From Larix kaempferi (lineage: Eukaryota > Streptophyta > Pinopsida > Pinales > Pinaceae), in the NCBI GenBank assembly GCA_027924585.1, contig BSBM01000047.1:22507501-22571500 (forward strand): a DNA stretch of 64,000 nt. The letters are read 5' to 3'. The notes under the pieces were generated by a model. It saw nothing but the letters and a program-made list of their open reading frames with translations. It ran no database searches and was not told the origin of the DNA. This document shows, piece after piece, positions 46,390 through 58,420 of the stretch. The position numbers and the translations under genes were made by a program. The number at the start of each line of letters is the position of its first letter. Within the stretch, counting starts at the first letter, position 1.

Positions 46390-47700
46390 GAGGAAGTGTC
46401 GAACATAGCATTAAAATTTTTGAATCATGATGATGAGGATGGTCGTGATGACAATTTGAGTGAAATAATGATCCTGTGAACTGTTATGATTTGAAATTCA
46501 TAACCAACCGGTCTAGACTCCCAAGCATGGGTGCCTAATTAATAAGTATGGATCAATTGGCCATGAGCTTCAAAATAAAAATTATATTGTGGTTAAATAT
46601 TTCTTAACCTATGGCAATGCAAATAATATATGAGCCTAGGAGGTGTTGATTCTCAACATTGACATGATTCTGAAGTGTCAAAAGTACATCATGCTAGAGG
46701 AGAACCTATTAAATTTTGTCGCATATTCATTATGTCTTTACTGTCATATCCAGGGAAATGTGTTTGTCACGTCTATATCTTGTTTCACCATTTTTTCTTC
46801 CATATGCCCCCTACGAGACACTTTACAAGTTTCGTCTCATGTGTTGTCATGTCATGGTCGAGTCAAGTTTGCAGTTTGTCGTTCCTTGTTAGTTTCATTG
46901 TCATGCTATGGAATCGATGTCATTGTGTTCAAGTCATGGGGGAAATCATGACCAAAAGGGAAAGGTTGTTTCATATTTAGTTCATTGCATTTATCTTCTT
47001 TCCCTTCAGTTTTATAGTTTTTCTCTCTCCTCGTATCTTGTATGCAAAACTTGTAAACTTCATTTCTTGTACCGTTCTTGTTTCTCATTTCGTTTCCCGT
47101 TTCTCATTTCTGGTAACATAGCTGAGGATACATTTTCTTTAGTGCAAACTCCATCAGCTAACCATGTCCGGGTTTGTGAACAAGACCTATACCGGGGCCA
47201 TGGCTACTCATATGCATAATTACCGGCCTCACTTATAACCATACCCTCTCTGTTATATTTCTTGGCACCTCCACCATATGGGTTTCCATTGCCATTTCCT
47301 CCATCCTTGTCATTGACATTATTAACTTTCATCCCAATGACCCACTTTATAAGTGAGATCAAACTCCTTTTCTCCATCAAGAACCTTTGCAACTAGGAAA
47401 TCCAACAACAATAAATCTATTACCCGTGACCACTTTGGAGAAGGAATGGAAAATATGGATAGCATCGACCACTCTCAAGATACCCTAGAAGTCTCCCATT
47501 TAGTGGTTTGAGGATGCATCCATGGTGCTTGAGCCCGGGGAGCTATGTTTAGGGATTGAGTTTGTTGATTCCCTCCTCAAAGAATGGTCAAAGGATTTAA
47601 TTTGTTGTTTACCTACCATGACTATGATCAAGGCCTAAAGAGCCATATGTGGTGCACAAAACATCTTAATGGTTCCCATATACAACTCTTATCCCAAAGA
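46390..47700. other. Region without identified gene
   Basis: Noncoding by eye. A Gly/Asn-rich minus-strand frame at 47204-47392 could be a gag linker fragment but has no diagnostic motif. Confidence 0.3.
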
Positions 47701-48183
47701 CACTATAGTGAGGGCTTGTGTCATGGTTTCTAGCTGTGGTTAATGGTACTTGAGCTTGATAAGTTTTAATTACGGATGAAGGTCCTTGTTTCCCCCCTTG
47801 ATCATGTTTATTCCTTAAGACGCATTTCCAATTCACAAAATCTACTCATGGAACTTGTATCCCACTCAGAGACTTGTAAAAAACCTTGCAAATGACTCAT
47901 GTGTTGGTTTGAGGACTCATTCAAGGCCCTTGAGCACAAGAATATTCAATAATATCTGAATGCACTTTTTTTATTCCCTTGATAATGGTTGAGGAATGAC
48001 AACCCATCCTTAGTCTGCAAAACCTCATAATGGCATCCATATCTAACTATGATGCTAAATATGTCTTAATCCCTATATATTGTAGCATTACATTTCTATT
48101 GTTGTATTCTTATTGTCTTTATTGGTTGGCTATGACCTTAATTGTAATTGTATGGTTGGATAGAATTGTAATTGTACCCTTTA

Positions 48184-48248
<65 letters not shown>

Positions 48249-48418
48249 AAGGAGACCTATCTTTATGATCATCTCATCTTGTCTTGTGTATTTGTACATT
48301 ATATAAGGAGGTTTCCCTCTCGAATATGCTTCTTATTCATCTATTTTATTCATTATTAAGGCATTGTATTAATCTCTCTTTCTTATTTTATGCTCTTTTG
48401 GGAATTTGGAGCATAACA
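47701..48418 (+). repeat. Probable gypsy LTR, right end defined
   Basis: Ends GAGCATAACA at 48418, two bases before a primer-site-like TGGTATCTGAGC (48421-48432, one change from the usual site). A TATATAAGG motif at 48300-48308 is the likely TATA box. The left end was not found, so the start given is nominal. Confidence 0.55.
48187..48247. repeat. (TA)n(CA)n microsatellite
   Basis: About 15 TA repeats running into about 14 CA repeats inside the putative LTR; likely length-variable. Confidence 0.93.
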
Positions 48419-48420
48419 TT

Positions 48421-50240
48421 TGGTATCTGAGCTTAGAAGCTTCCAAAACACACCATCTTGGAATTTTCGCTATAACGTTTTTTACATGGATTTTTTAGAC
48501 ACCAAAAATTGAGGGGCCTCATAAGACATTGAAATATATCTAATATGGATTTCAGGTCTTGATTCATTACATATTCAGAGTTATACACTGTGGAAGTTAA
48601 GTTTTTTTACTAGTCCAAAAACTAGTCTCAAACAAGTGTTTTGGGTAAAACTATTATATCTAGATCTTGAGAGATCAAAATGAAGTGAGACCTATTTAAT
48701 AAAAAGGAAGAAATACCATAGTTTTTGGGTACAAATTTTAAAACTAGAGATGGAAAATCAGACACATGGTAGTCCATACACCTTCTCTCTCCTAAAAGGC
48801 ACAAAAACAACAAGTTTTGGGAAAATCGCCATAACTCTCTCTTGGAACATCAAAATTGGGTGAAACCCATGGAATTTCAGAGATGACATAGAAGGATACT
48901 ATAGGATTCAATTTCAGACTCAGAGGGGGCTAAATTGCATAGCTACCTCAGTTGGAAGGTCAGCCGGCAAGACAATCTCCAAACTAGGGTTTTTAAAGCT
49001 ATATTAACTTCAAAATTACATAGATTTTGATTGGAATATCTATTTTGGTGATTCAAAAGGTGTGATAAAGAGGAAATAGAGAAAAAAATAGGTAAATATT
49101 AGTGATATATAATGGAAAGAGGAAGATTAAAAATTAGTTCTCCACTAAACCTCTTGAAATCTGAATCATGACTTATGACAAAAATGAATAAATGGGTCAC
49201 CAACTATCCAATTTGAAGGAAGTGATTGATAGGTTAGAGACACATAATTGATAAACCAAAAAAATTATATAGAAAAGGTGTTTAAAAAAATGGCCAGGGA
49301 GATGTTCAATAAATAGGATCTCGAAGAGATGGCCACTTAGATACAAAAAAATGAATTTTTTAATGAGATGAGGAAATTATTTCCTCATAATTCAAATCCT
49401 AAGGAATAATATAAGGAGAACAAGATGGATTTGTCCCAGTCACATACTAATAAAATTGAAAAATAGTTGGATAAAAAGAGGATCGAGTCCCAGACATTTG
49501 AATATTCATCACATCATAGGGAGGGAATCGTTTCCTCCCCTAGCCACAATCAACCTACAAGGTTGACACCTCTCCAATTGGAGGAAAAAATAGATAAGAG
49601 ACTGTGTTTCAATTGTGGAATCAAGTACAATAAAGGGCATAAGTGCAATGAGAAGAAATTATTTTACATAGACTGTGAAGAGGAAGATGATCGAGAACCA
49701 AAACAATCTCAAGAGTTAGATATAGAGGATACAACTCCAACCATATCTTTCCATGCATTGGTCGGTGTTATCACACCTCAAACTATCAGGACACAAGGGT
49801 ATATCAAAAATAAAAAGGTAGTAGTGTTGATTGATTCTAGTAGTACCCATAACTTCATTAATTTCAAATTAGCCAAACTTCTAAATTTATTTGTATAATA
49901 TCCAACACCAAAATTTCAAGTAATAATTGCAGATGGAGGTACCAACCACCATAAATTTTTCATAGAAACACCATAGTATTAGGCTTACTATGAGAGAATA
50001 TATATTGCATAGTCCAATGATTGCAATGCAAATGAGTGGTGCTGATGTTGTACTATGGGTCCAGTGGCTACAGTCCTTAGGAACAATGGCTCTCAATTTT
50101 CAGAAACTTTTCATAATATTCTCTTTAGAAAGAAAGGAAATTGAACTTATAGGTATTCCAAGAAAAGACTCTAAATTGATAAGCTCTAATACCATGACAT
50201 GTTTAAAGAATTTTTCTTCGAATTTTCAGTAATAATTCAC
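48421..50240 (+). pseudogene. gypsy gag/protease remnant
   Basis: Interior of the element whose LTR ends at 48418. The clearest part is the open stretch 49467-49898: zinc knuckle CFNCGIKYNKGHKC (residues 47-60), an acidic linker, then the protease region VVVLIDSSSTHNFI (123-125 DSS in place of catalytic DSG). Order and spacing match the frame at 43445-43760. Upstream the capsid domain is missing, and downstream protease decays through several stops by about 50230. No reverse transcriptase or 3' LTR was found. Confidence 0.8.
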
Positions 50241-51690
50241 TTAAGAATATCTCCTAACATGTTTAAAACAATCTATTTCAAATATGTTAAATGTTATGTA
50301 GGGACCAACAACAAGGGAAGAGAAAGTTGTCGTAAGAAAATAAAAATTGTGGAAGATATAAATGATGATGAATTGGTCCTTAGCTCATCTGGAGGGGTAC
50401 TGGAAGTTAATGAAAGGGGGGGAAGATTTTATAAAACTATGAGGGATATAATGGAAAGAATGTATAGACGTACTTTCCACTTAGTGTACAAAAATCAATC
50501 CAATGACTCCAAGAATCAGGCTATATTTAAATTGCAAGAAACGTTTACTGAGCAATTGTTAATGAGACCTATCAAATTTGCAAAACCAAAAACATACAAC
50601 AACAAAAAAGAATCATTGAAAAAATAATATTCCTAAACATGTTTATATAGAATATGTATATACTACTACAAAACATTGAATTATTTATTAATATTAATTC
50701 TACTATATTTACTTTTCATATCAATACAAAAATATTTTAATTTCATTTTAATTTTTCATGATGATTATGAAAATTCCAGAGGACAAACGAGGTGATATCC
50801 AAAAAATGTCAATAGAGATGTCTAGAAAAGTGTACAAGGAGATGGTCAAAGAAATGGACATAATTGCATCGCAAAAGGAGCCATCTCAACAACAATGTGC
50901 TTCAAATATATGTAATCACTGATTTATTTTTTCTTTTACGCACATATAATTAATTATTTAATATTAAATATTAATTTTCAATTCTTTTTTGCATAAAATA
51001 AAAGAAAATGGAATCCATTCAGCACACAAGACATGGCGACAAGGAAGAAAAGGGTTGATAGGAAAGTTTGTGAGTAAATGTGAATTTTCCTTACAACATA
51101 AGATTTCATATTGGTTCTGATCTTTATATTTTAATTTTTTTACCCTCATCCTTGGATGTCTTCAAACAGATTCTTAGATACAAAGAAGAGTCATTACAAG
51201 AATTGATTGACATTAGATTAAGTATGGGTTGTGAGTATATGTGGGCTTATAAAAAAATAGTTGTGGAATTCATAAGTATGTATATTGTTTTACTTCTCTC
51301 ATATTATAATTAATAGAGCAACAAAAAACATTTATATTAAATCTATGATTTATGATGGGGTATAAAACTTACATGAAACAAAGTATGGATTGGATCCAAC
51401 AGAAAATTTGTTGAGAGAAGGCATGAGACATGACTTTGAAAGTATGTGTACTATTTATGACACAAGTCTTACTATAATGTGCTTTTTTATTTACATAATC
51501 ATGTATATTATCTATTTTTTCATTATGCCCAGCAATGTAGATACATTCATTACACTTTATTTTTATGTTTGTAGATGGAAGCTGAAGAGGAGGAACACAG
51601 TCAAGGAAATCAGCAAAACATTCGGCCAAATAACTCAAGTCATGCAAGTAGCTTGAGCACTAACAGCAGTTCCATCGAAGAATGACGATC
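50241..51690 (+). other. Possible decayed exons of a DNA transposon, unassigned
   Basis: Open pieces lie between AT-rich intron-like stretches: 50310-50627 (basic; includes GGRFYKTMRDIMERMYRRTF), 50770-50920 (SIEMSRKVYKEMVKEMD), 51160-51290 (RYKEESLQELIDIRLSMGC), 51390-51460 and 51575-51655 (acidic, Ser/Asn-rich, ending SIEE). I do not recognise the protein. The CACTA-like terminus at 52910 makes a CACTA accessory gene one possibility. No TNP2-type transposase motif is seen. Confidence 0.3.
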
Positions 51691-52126
51691 AATATAATTG
51701 GATGTTAATGCAAGTTGTATGTTTTGAAATAATTGTTTGAAAATCTGACATTTTGTATAATGCACTGGACATAGTTTCCCAATTGGAAGACGACAGGTTA
51801 CCAATAAGTGTAACAATTACATATTGAGATTTTGATTATTGTGGACCTTTATGTTGTCCCATTTTGTATGAAAAAGGGCCCCTTATTCATTTATAATAAA
51901 ATAAATTTCTTTTTATATTGCATTGTCCAATTTCATTGTGAAATGTTACATCACTAATTAAATATTACAATGAACACATGTGAAATTTTTGATGATATAA
52001 AAAATTAATCTAAACATCATATCCAAATGTAATAATTAAATTTCAAATTATATGAATATTATTGTAAAAATAATTTCATTTTCTGATGAATAATGGAATA
52101 TATATTTCATTTTCTGATAAATAATG

Positions 52127-52129
<3 letters not shown>

Positions 52130-52161
<32 letters not shown>
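52130..52161. repeat. (AT)n microsatellite
   Basis: Run of about 15 AT units; flanked by a duplicated phrase TTTCATTTTCTGAT(G/A)AATAATGGAATATATA. Confidence 0.9.
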
Positions 52162-52163
<2 letters not shown>

Positions 52164-52244
52164 TGAATTAAAATTTGTATAGTAGTCACCGGTCACTGGT
52201 CACCAATGAGAAAATGAATACAAATGCTTTTAATTGTTTTAATC

Positions 52245-52711
52245 GCATCGGTTTGTCTAAGTAAAAGTTGCAACAATGTAATTAATGATGTGGAAATGTG
52301 GGCACCGATGCTTTTGAAATACAATTGCATCGATGCAACAAAGTGGTAGTTATATGCCCAATGTAGTTTTATTATTTGTATGCAACAATACTTTCCATAT
52401 AACAATGCACCGTGATACAAAATATTGTGATCGCACAATAATGTAAAAATGCAATGAACATCAAACTCTGGTCAACTTCACCAATGTGTTTTCCATCCCT
52501 GTCAGCACTAGTGCATTATCTAAGGACATAAGCACCGATGCAATGTTTCTTATAGAGCATTGGTGCACATGAAGTTATAGAGCACAGGTGCCATTAAGAT
52601 ATTTGTACACATCGGTGCTTGTTTGTATTAAAATAAACTAATGCTTTTTCAATTAATGTGCACCAGTGCCATTTATTATTGTATGCACCAGTGCGTTCAG
52701 TTTAGTAAAAT
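52245..52711. repeat. Periodic array of near-palindromic GCA-N4-TGC motifs
   Basis: Eight exact GCA-N4-TGC decamers start at 52302, 52327, 52505, 52532, 52557, 52582, 52660 and 52685 (such as GCACCGATGC, GCATCGATGC, GCACTAGTGC, GCACCAGTGC). Degenerate copies at 52245, 52270, 52407, 52609 and 52635 fill most gaps, so the period is about 25-27 bp throughout. The 15-bp spacers are AT-rich and dissimilar. Subterminal repeats of a CACTA-type transposon, bound by its accessory protein, are a likely explanation, given the terminus 200 bp further on. Confidence 0.8.
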
Positions 52712-52729
52712 ACAACATAAAAATTCCTC

Positions 52730-52910
52730 CACTAAAACCTCTGACTACCGAGTTTTTTTAGTTATAATAGTTTTCCATAAAAACCTCCGCCAAACCATAC
52801 AGTACCATTGGCGGAGGTTGTAGCGGAGGTTTCTTTGACAATTTTGGATAATCTTGTAACACTAAAAACCTCTGCTATAACCTCCTATACAAGGTCTTTT
52901 TCTTGTAATC
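52730..52910. mobile_element. CACTA-like transposon right end
   Basis: Contains several AACCTCYGC / GCGGAGGTT units in both orientations (near 52736, 52783, 52812, 52826, 52866, 52879), typical of subterminal repeats, and ends CTTTTTCTTGTAATC at 52896-52910. Read from the other strand this is GATTACAAGAAAAAG, two changes from the common CACTACAAGAAAAA terminus. The LINE reading frame on the right breaks exactly at 52910/52911. The left end was not located. Confidence 0.55.
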
Positions 52911-53075
52911 CCAAACCGACATTATAATAAACAACATAGTGTTAGGATCAAAGTTAGGGAACCAAGGAGTTATAAAATTTCTTGCACTACCCCAAAACCA
53001 ATGACACTCCTCAAGCACTTGTTTATAACCATCATGATCATAGAATTGAATAATTAAAAATCCCTTGGAAGACAT
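52911..53075 (-). pseudogene. LINE ORF1 fragment (DUF4283-type), minus strand
   Basis: The minus strand reads MSSKGFLIIQFYDHDGYKQV, then CHWFWGSARNFITPWFPNFD and MSVW, the DUF4283 pattern of plant LINE ORF1 (FIxQF...WFWG...ITPWFPxFDP). It stops abruptly at the transposon terminus at 52910. The continuation was not found to the left. It differs in sequence from the ORF1 copies at 33.3 and 41.9 kb, so it belongs to another LINE family. Confidence 0.75.
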
Positions 53076-54221
53076 AGAGATTTCACATTTCTCTATCTAG
53101 GTTGAGTGAATTTAGTTAAACAATGTTGTTGTGGGAGGTCAGTACCCACTAAATCAACAAATAATTAAATCTTTTTCATATAGTGAATGGATATGGGTTA
53201 CCTCCAGTGTTGTGATATCCATTACCGACACCTCTTCATCATGCCCCATTATATAAGAACTATGAATAGGAGAAGGCTTGGAGGAAATGATACAAGTTTG
53301 GAAGTTGTTGGCATTTTGAAACCCACAACTCCTCCACGTAATTGCATTACCAAATTGATATATCGTAAAATATTTGCATATATTGTAGACATACAATAAT
53401 GTTTGAAGTCGTCTACCCCATACATTAAACACTATTGAGCAACAAGAATACCTTGAGCATACTCCAATTTCTACTTTAGATCAAACACACAATCTTCATA
53501 ATGCTCCAACAAGCATATTTTTTTGCAAAGAGGAACCTAACCATAATCTAAATTTTTGCCATCCTTTTTCCAATAACACCAAAAACTTAGCTAGTAGAAA
53601 TTTTGTCAAATGCTTTGTTTACAAAAATTTCATCAAATAAATGCTCAATATCCCCAACACCGAGACGTTAATTGTGTGTATACATTTCATCAAACAAGTT
53701 CCAAGTTGTCTTCAAGCTTTTTCCAAACACTTTGTGTGCAAGTGTTTCACCAATATAATTAGAATAACTTCCACCACTCGCAATTAACATTATGTGCTAG
53801 GTTTTAGCTACAAGAATAAAACCTTCTTTATATCCATGTTAAAAAATAAAACATTTAAATAAATTTAAAACACTAACCATTAATAATAATTAATAAAACT
53901 ACACTTTTAATTACTTATCAAACCTTCTTGATATCCATGTTAAAGAATAAAACATTTAAATAAATTTAAATGTTTTAAGCACGATAATTTAATTTTAAGC
54001 ACAATAATCGTCGATACTTCATGAATTTAAACGAGAGAAGAAATATAATTTATCTATGTGTCATCGTTTGGATTCGGTAAAATATTCCATTTTTATGGTC
54101 GTTTGGCTTCGGTAAAATATTCCATTTTTGAAAGGTCTCCTCACATCTCTCTTCATTTAAATATAGTCGCATTCTTTTGCAAAGAAATTGGTGGTAGTGC
54201 AATCTTGAAAAATCTTAAGAC
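53076..54221. other. Region without identified gene
   Basis: May include upstream LINE sequence on the minus strand (53154-53432 open) and an open plus-strand stretch at 53430-53640, neither with a known motif. Short direct repeats are visible at 53818-53870 and 53925-53975 (ATATCCATGTTAAA...). Confidence 0.3.
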
Positions 54222-54480
54222 CATGAAAAATCATACATATACAACATATTTTGTAGTAAATAGCTAGATCCATGAAAAATCATACATATACAACATATTT
54301 TGTAGTAAATAGCTAGATCCATGAAAAACCATACATATACAACATTCTCTTGACTAAAAATCTTAAAAATATTTTGTAGTAAATAGCTAGATCTATGAAA
54401 AATCATACATATACAACATATTTTGTAGTAAATAGATCCATGAAAAACCATACATATACAACATTCTTTTGACTAGGTCA
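54222..54480. repeat. Tandem repeat of about 53 bp
   Basis: Five units built on CCATGAAAAA(T/C)CATACATATACAACAT, most followed by ATTTTGTAGTAAATAGCTAGAT. Two units carry an alternative ending, CTTTTGACTA or CTCTTGACTA. Confidence 0.9.
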
Positions 54481-54821
54481 ATTTATTATGGTTTCATTTT
54501 TATCTAAATTTATAAGAATATTTTACTTGATATGATTTTGATTTAAATAATGCATTAGTTTTTTATAAAAATCACATTTACTTAGTTTGGCATAAAACAT
54601 GTCTTTATGTATATATTTCATTTTAAAAAAGTTAGTTATGGGAGCAAATTAAGGGAATGCCAATTAACATACATGCACTTTATAAAGAGAACAAAGTTTT
54701 TGGTGGGGAGTTTTGTTTGTGAAGTTCTCTTAGCAATTACAGAATCATTAACAAATGTTTTTCATTTTTTTCTTTATTTTTAATGTATATTAGAATATCA
54801 TCAAGAAGTCAATTGGGTGTA

Positions 54822-54905
54822 GCTTGGGTGGTTGGGAGGAATGATTGTTACCTAGTTCACCCAAGATCAATTCTTGCAAGTGACATGTCGAGCTCCTAAA
54901 TGAGC
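54822..54905 (+). repeat. tRNA-like (SINE-like) sequence
   Basis: GTAGCTTGGGTGGTT resembles an A box and AAGATCAATTC a weakened B box, about 45 bp apart, followed by GTGACATG and unrelated sequence. It looks like the head of an old tRNA-derived SINE. No tail or target duplication was identified. Confidence 0.4.
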
Positions 54906-55149
54906 ATATTGTTGTATTGGCCTTAAGCCCTGAAGAATCTAATTTACCTTGGGTATCATCCTCGAAATGAGGGGAAGTACCTAGTGGGTTTCAAACTTTG
55001 GGGGTCTATATCCTATAAGGAACCTTAGACACTAGTACAACTCTAGTCACAATGTTTATTGAGAAATCAATGTCTCTGTTTCAAGGTAGTCATAGTACCT
55101 CCTCAAGGAATGCATCCCTAAACTCTTAAAAAAAAGATAATCCTTAAGC

Positions 55150-55890
55150 TTGGGACCTATATCCTTTCATGATTTTAAGATATGGACTAAATATAACTAT
55201 CATCCCTTTCTAAAGGATTTCATAAGATGTAAGGATCATATATGCTTAATGGAGTTGGCTATCAAAAAACATCTCTCACTATATTTTGGTTTTCATTTCC
55301 ATCTTTGATCTATTTAACGTATCTTCATAGCTCTAAGAAGTTAATCATATACTCATCTATGGTCATATGACATAGCACTATCTCATGGAATTATTTGATC
55401 AATCATTGTACTTTGATAATAAAAAAATACCTCTACTGAAAGTGTTTTTTGAATTACTTCTAGACAATCCTTTTCTCACTAATCTTTTTAATTTGTATGA
55501 GATGTTCCCACCAAATTGAACCTCTGGCATCCAAATTGAATATGGATATTTTGGATTTCATATTTCTAGAATAGTTATGGACTTTAAAATACTTCATTAT
55601 CCCCAAAAGCCAAACCTTTGCTTCCTAGTTAGAGTCTTTACCTCACCATCAAATGTAGGTGGCCTCATTTTTCTAAACTTCACCCTACAAGTCATCTATG
55701 TAAGGATTCACAACAAGAGGATCATGTGCTACTCCATGATTCCTTAGAGGTAGATGCCATACTAAGAGATAATTCAAATGGCGTATATGCACAATCTTTG
55801 GAGGTCTTTCTTGTGGTGATACGTGACCTCTTATGACATATTGAACCATGCACACCTCTTTCAACATTACTTGAACACTTCCCATGGTGC
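55150..55890 (-). pseudogene. Decayed gypsy gag, minus strand
   Basis: The minus strand shows a broken Ty3/gypsy capsid: an N-terminal open piece (55685-55885), then KVWLLGIMKYFKVH, IFNLDARGSIWWEHL (about 55545-55500), and, after stops and frameshifts, MTIDEYMINFLEL (about 55365). The SIWWEHL and EYxxxFLELLRYV signatures are typical of plant gypsy gag. Many stops make it old. No pol is seen at lower coordinates. Confidence 0.65.
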
Positions 55891-56403
55891 AATTGTTTCT
55901 ATATATTGGTTAAACTTTGAAGCATGGCAATCTTCAACTAGTTTTGCTTATCCTAAGCCTTAATTAACCTTACATTACCTACTATATGCCTATGTAACTC
56001 TACTTTAAAAATTCTCATAGTCTCAACCATATTAACAGGAGTGTCCTAATCCGTTGGATTACATTCTTGCATATTCTCTCCCATGGAATCATATTCAAAT
56101 TCATAGGGATTATGCACCTCTTCCATGATCACAATTCTTTCAAACTACTAATAGATTATATACTCAGACTCTTTCTCTCTTGAAAAAGCTTTCTAGAACT
56201 CTAATTTTGCTCAATTGTACGGGAATGATCAAAGTTATGTGCCTTCTAAGTTCATTTACTTGTTCATGGCTTTTCTTCATTTCCTAACCACCGTGGTTAA
56301 ATATCAGTTTACTCATGGCTTGATCTGTGTACTAGTATGACTTCTCTATATTTATTTCCCATAACAACCCCTATTGTTGTAACATGAGCTCTAATAATAC
56401 CAC

Positions 56404-57600
56404 TATCATGTACCCAAACCCATATAACATTGCTTTCTGAGTACACTTTCTTCTCTCTTTAAGTTCATGGTTGAATCTGGCATGCAATCCTTTATTGCAC
56501 ATTGCTTTGATCAAAACTAATGATCCTAGAGAATCGCCTTCATTCCTTTCAAACCTTATTAGGCCATGATGTGGCTTTTACATGTTATTTAAATTTACAT
56601 TTTCATGGATGTAAGCCTTACTATGCATTTCAATTCTGCCATGCAGTAGCCTCTAGTTGGATGTTGGGTCTGCCTGGGGTAAACCATGATCATCTCCATG
56701 GTGAGTGCATTCCCAAAATTAGATTTAAGTTACAATCAACAAAAAATATCATTGTGGATCTAAAAGGGTCCTCTCCTCCCATGTGCTACTTTATACCTCT
56801 TACCAATCCTAGAGCATTAAGTGTCCTCATCCTACCATTGAAAAAAGGGAGTAAATAATATTCACTTTCACATAAGTTTAAATATTAGCTACATAAATCA
56901 GTGGATGACCTAGATCCAAGTGGATCATAAGAACCCTACAATATGAGTGCAAAAGTTATAAATCCACAATAACACAATGATGACACATGTCCATACAACT
57001 TAATTGCAAATAATGCTCAACTAACTACTCCTCTTAAACAGCTCCAGGAAATCTTACAACTATTGGACTGATTTATGGTACTCTTCCTCATTTCCCCACA
57101 AAAATCAAGAAAGTGTACTCCTTCATTGTGCTATAGTGCCTTAGAGTACCCTCTCCTAAAGTGCTCTACAAATTGTGTAGAAAGAGCGCACCCCTTGGCC
57201 TCCCTATTGGCAAGGAGTATTCTTTGAGCAACAATTACTAGGATTCCATGGATTTCTATGTGCTAGGACTCTACACTCACATACAACATTTGATCCCCAT
57301 CCAAGATCCACACTTTTGCTCCCTTTCCCAGGGTTTGCATTTTAGGTTATTTTCTTATATAACTTTCTAGTTTATGGGGTATGCTTCATGGCCCATTATT
57401 TATTGTTGAAAGAAAGGGTGCACTCAACCGATGCTTCCATAATTTCATGAAAGACCTGCCCAACTAACCTCTTATATGCATTTAATGATTGGGTAATTGA
57501 GTCAAAGATAGTAGATTGCCTCATTAAAAAAAATGATGGAAGGGAAATAAGTTGTAAGACAAACATATTGAATTATAGGATTCACATTCCCTTCCCCTCT
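56404..57600 (-). repeat. Possible LTR of the minus-strand gypsy
   Basis: The gag lies at lower coordinates, so its 5' LTR should lie here. On the minus strand a TTATATAAG (57354-57362) could be the TATA box, and a damaged primer-site-like TGGTATTATTAGAGC occurs at about 56389-56403. Both ends are uncertain. Confidence 0.35.
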
Positions 57601-58216
57601 GGTAGGATCGTAACCTTTCTTATTCTCATACCTTGCCCAACTGACTTGGACAATTTTATATTAAATTTCACATGAATATTTACATAGCCTGAAATCATCA
57701 TGACAAGCCTAACTTATGGTTCTTTTAAACAAATATTTTACATGATACATACCAATATATTGATTAGTAAGACCTCTGCCTTAAACTCCATAAAAAAAAT
57801 CCATACTAACATATTTACATCATTTACATATTATGATTCAATTACATACTTCAATAACACCTTCATGTAAAAACTAAAATATTACAAAAAAAATATAATC
57901 TTCCATATCCCATATTTCTATTTTATTTTTTCAAAAGCCTTTGCAATGAACACAAACTATAAAAAAATTTTAGATAGAGTAAAGTAAAATAATGCAGATG
58001 CTTGGTACTTTATAAATTCAATTTAATCATGAAATATTAGAGATGAAATGATACATTCGTCCCACCAAAATGTTATCATTATTAAACATTCATTTTTTTT
58101 TTTTTATGGAATTTACAGGGAATATATATACGTTTAGATTTAACATTTTATTTAGAACTTCGAAATGTACATGCAGATAGATGACGTAATATTCATCCAC
58201 ACAAATCATTACCGAT
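57601..58216. other. AT-rich region upstream of the tRNA gene
   Basis: No gene seen. A CAA at 58202-58204 lies about 13 bp upstream of the tRNA, similar to the CAA motif often found just upstream of plant tRNA genes. Confidence 0.4.
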
Positions 58217-58290
58217 GACCGCATAGCGCAGTGGATTAGCGCGTTTGACTTCGGATCAAAAGGTCATGGGTTCGACTCCCATTGTGGTCG
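58217..58290 (+). tRNA. tRNA-Arg (anticodon TCG)
   Basis: 74-nt sequence with a complete cloverleaf. The acceptor stem GACCGCA/TGTGGTC has one G-U pair and discriminator G. The D stem is GCGC/GCGC. The anticodon stem is TTTGA/TCAAA with loop CTTCGGA, anticodon TCG at 58251-58253. The T stem is ATGGG/CCCAT with loop TTCGACT. It decodes CGA arginine codons. A box (TAGCGCAGTGG) and B box (GGTTCGACTCC) are intact. No intron. CCA is not encoded, as expected for a eukaryotic nuclear gene. It looks functional. Confidence 0.96.
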
Positions 58291-58305
58291 TTCGACTTGC
58301 ATAAA

Positions 58306-58314
58306 TTTTGTTTT
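58306..58314 (+). terminator. RNA polymerase III terminator of tRNA-Arg
   Basis: TTTTGTTTT, two T4 runs starting 16 nt after the tRNA end. Confidence 0.75.
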
Positions 58315-58402
58315 ATTGGAGGGTTCAATTTTTGGGAAAGATTAAAGAAAATGGCACTTCTATCACTGCACGATTTCAAGGAGCCGAGCCTAGAGCCACA
58401 TG

Positions 58403-58420
58403 GCAGGAGCCGAGCTTCCT
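58403..58420. repeat. SINE target-site duplication, left copy
   Basis: GCAGGAGCCGAGCTTCCT, repeated exactly at 58680-58697. Confidence 0.93.

Noticed and set aside
48030-48359. 109-codon open frame
   Set aside because: It crosses the TA/CA microsatellite (runs of Ile/Tyr and Thr/His) inside a putative LTR; no conserved domain.
52245-52711. CRISPR-like array
   Set aside because: Repeats are only 10 bp and degenerate, spacers about 15 bp, and the host is a plant nuclear genome. Transposon subterminal repeats fit better.
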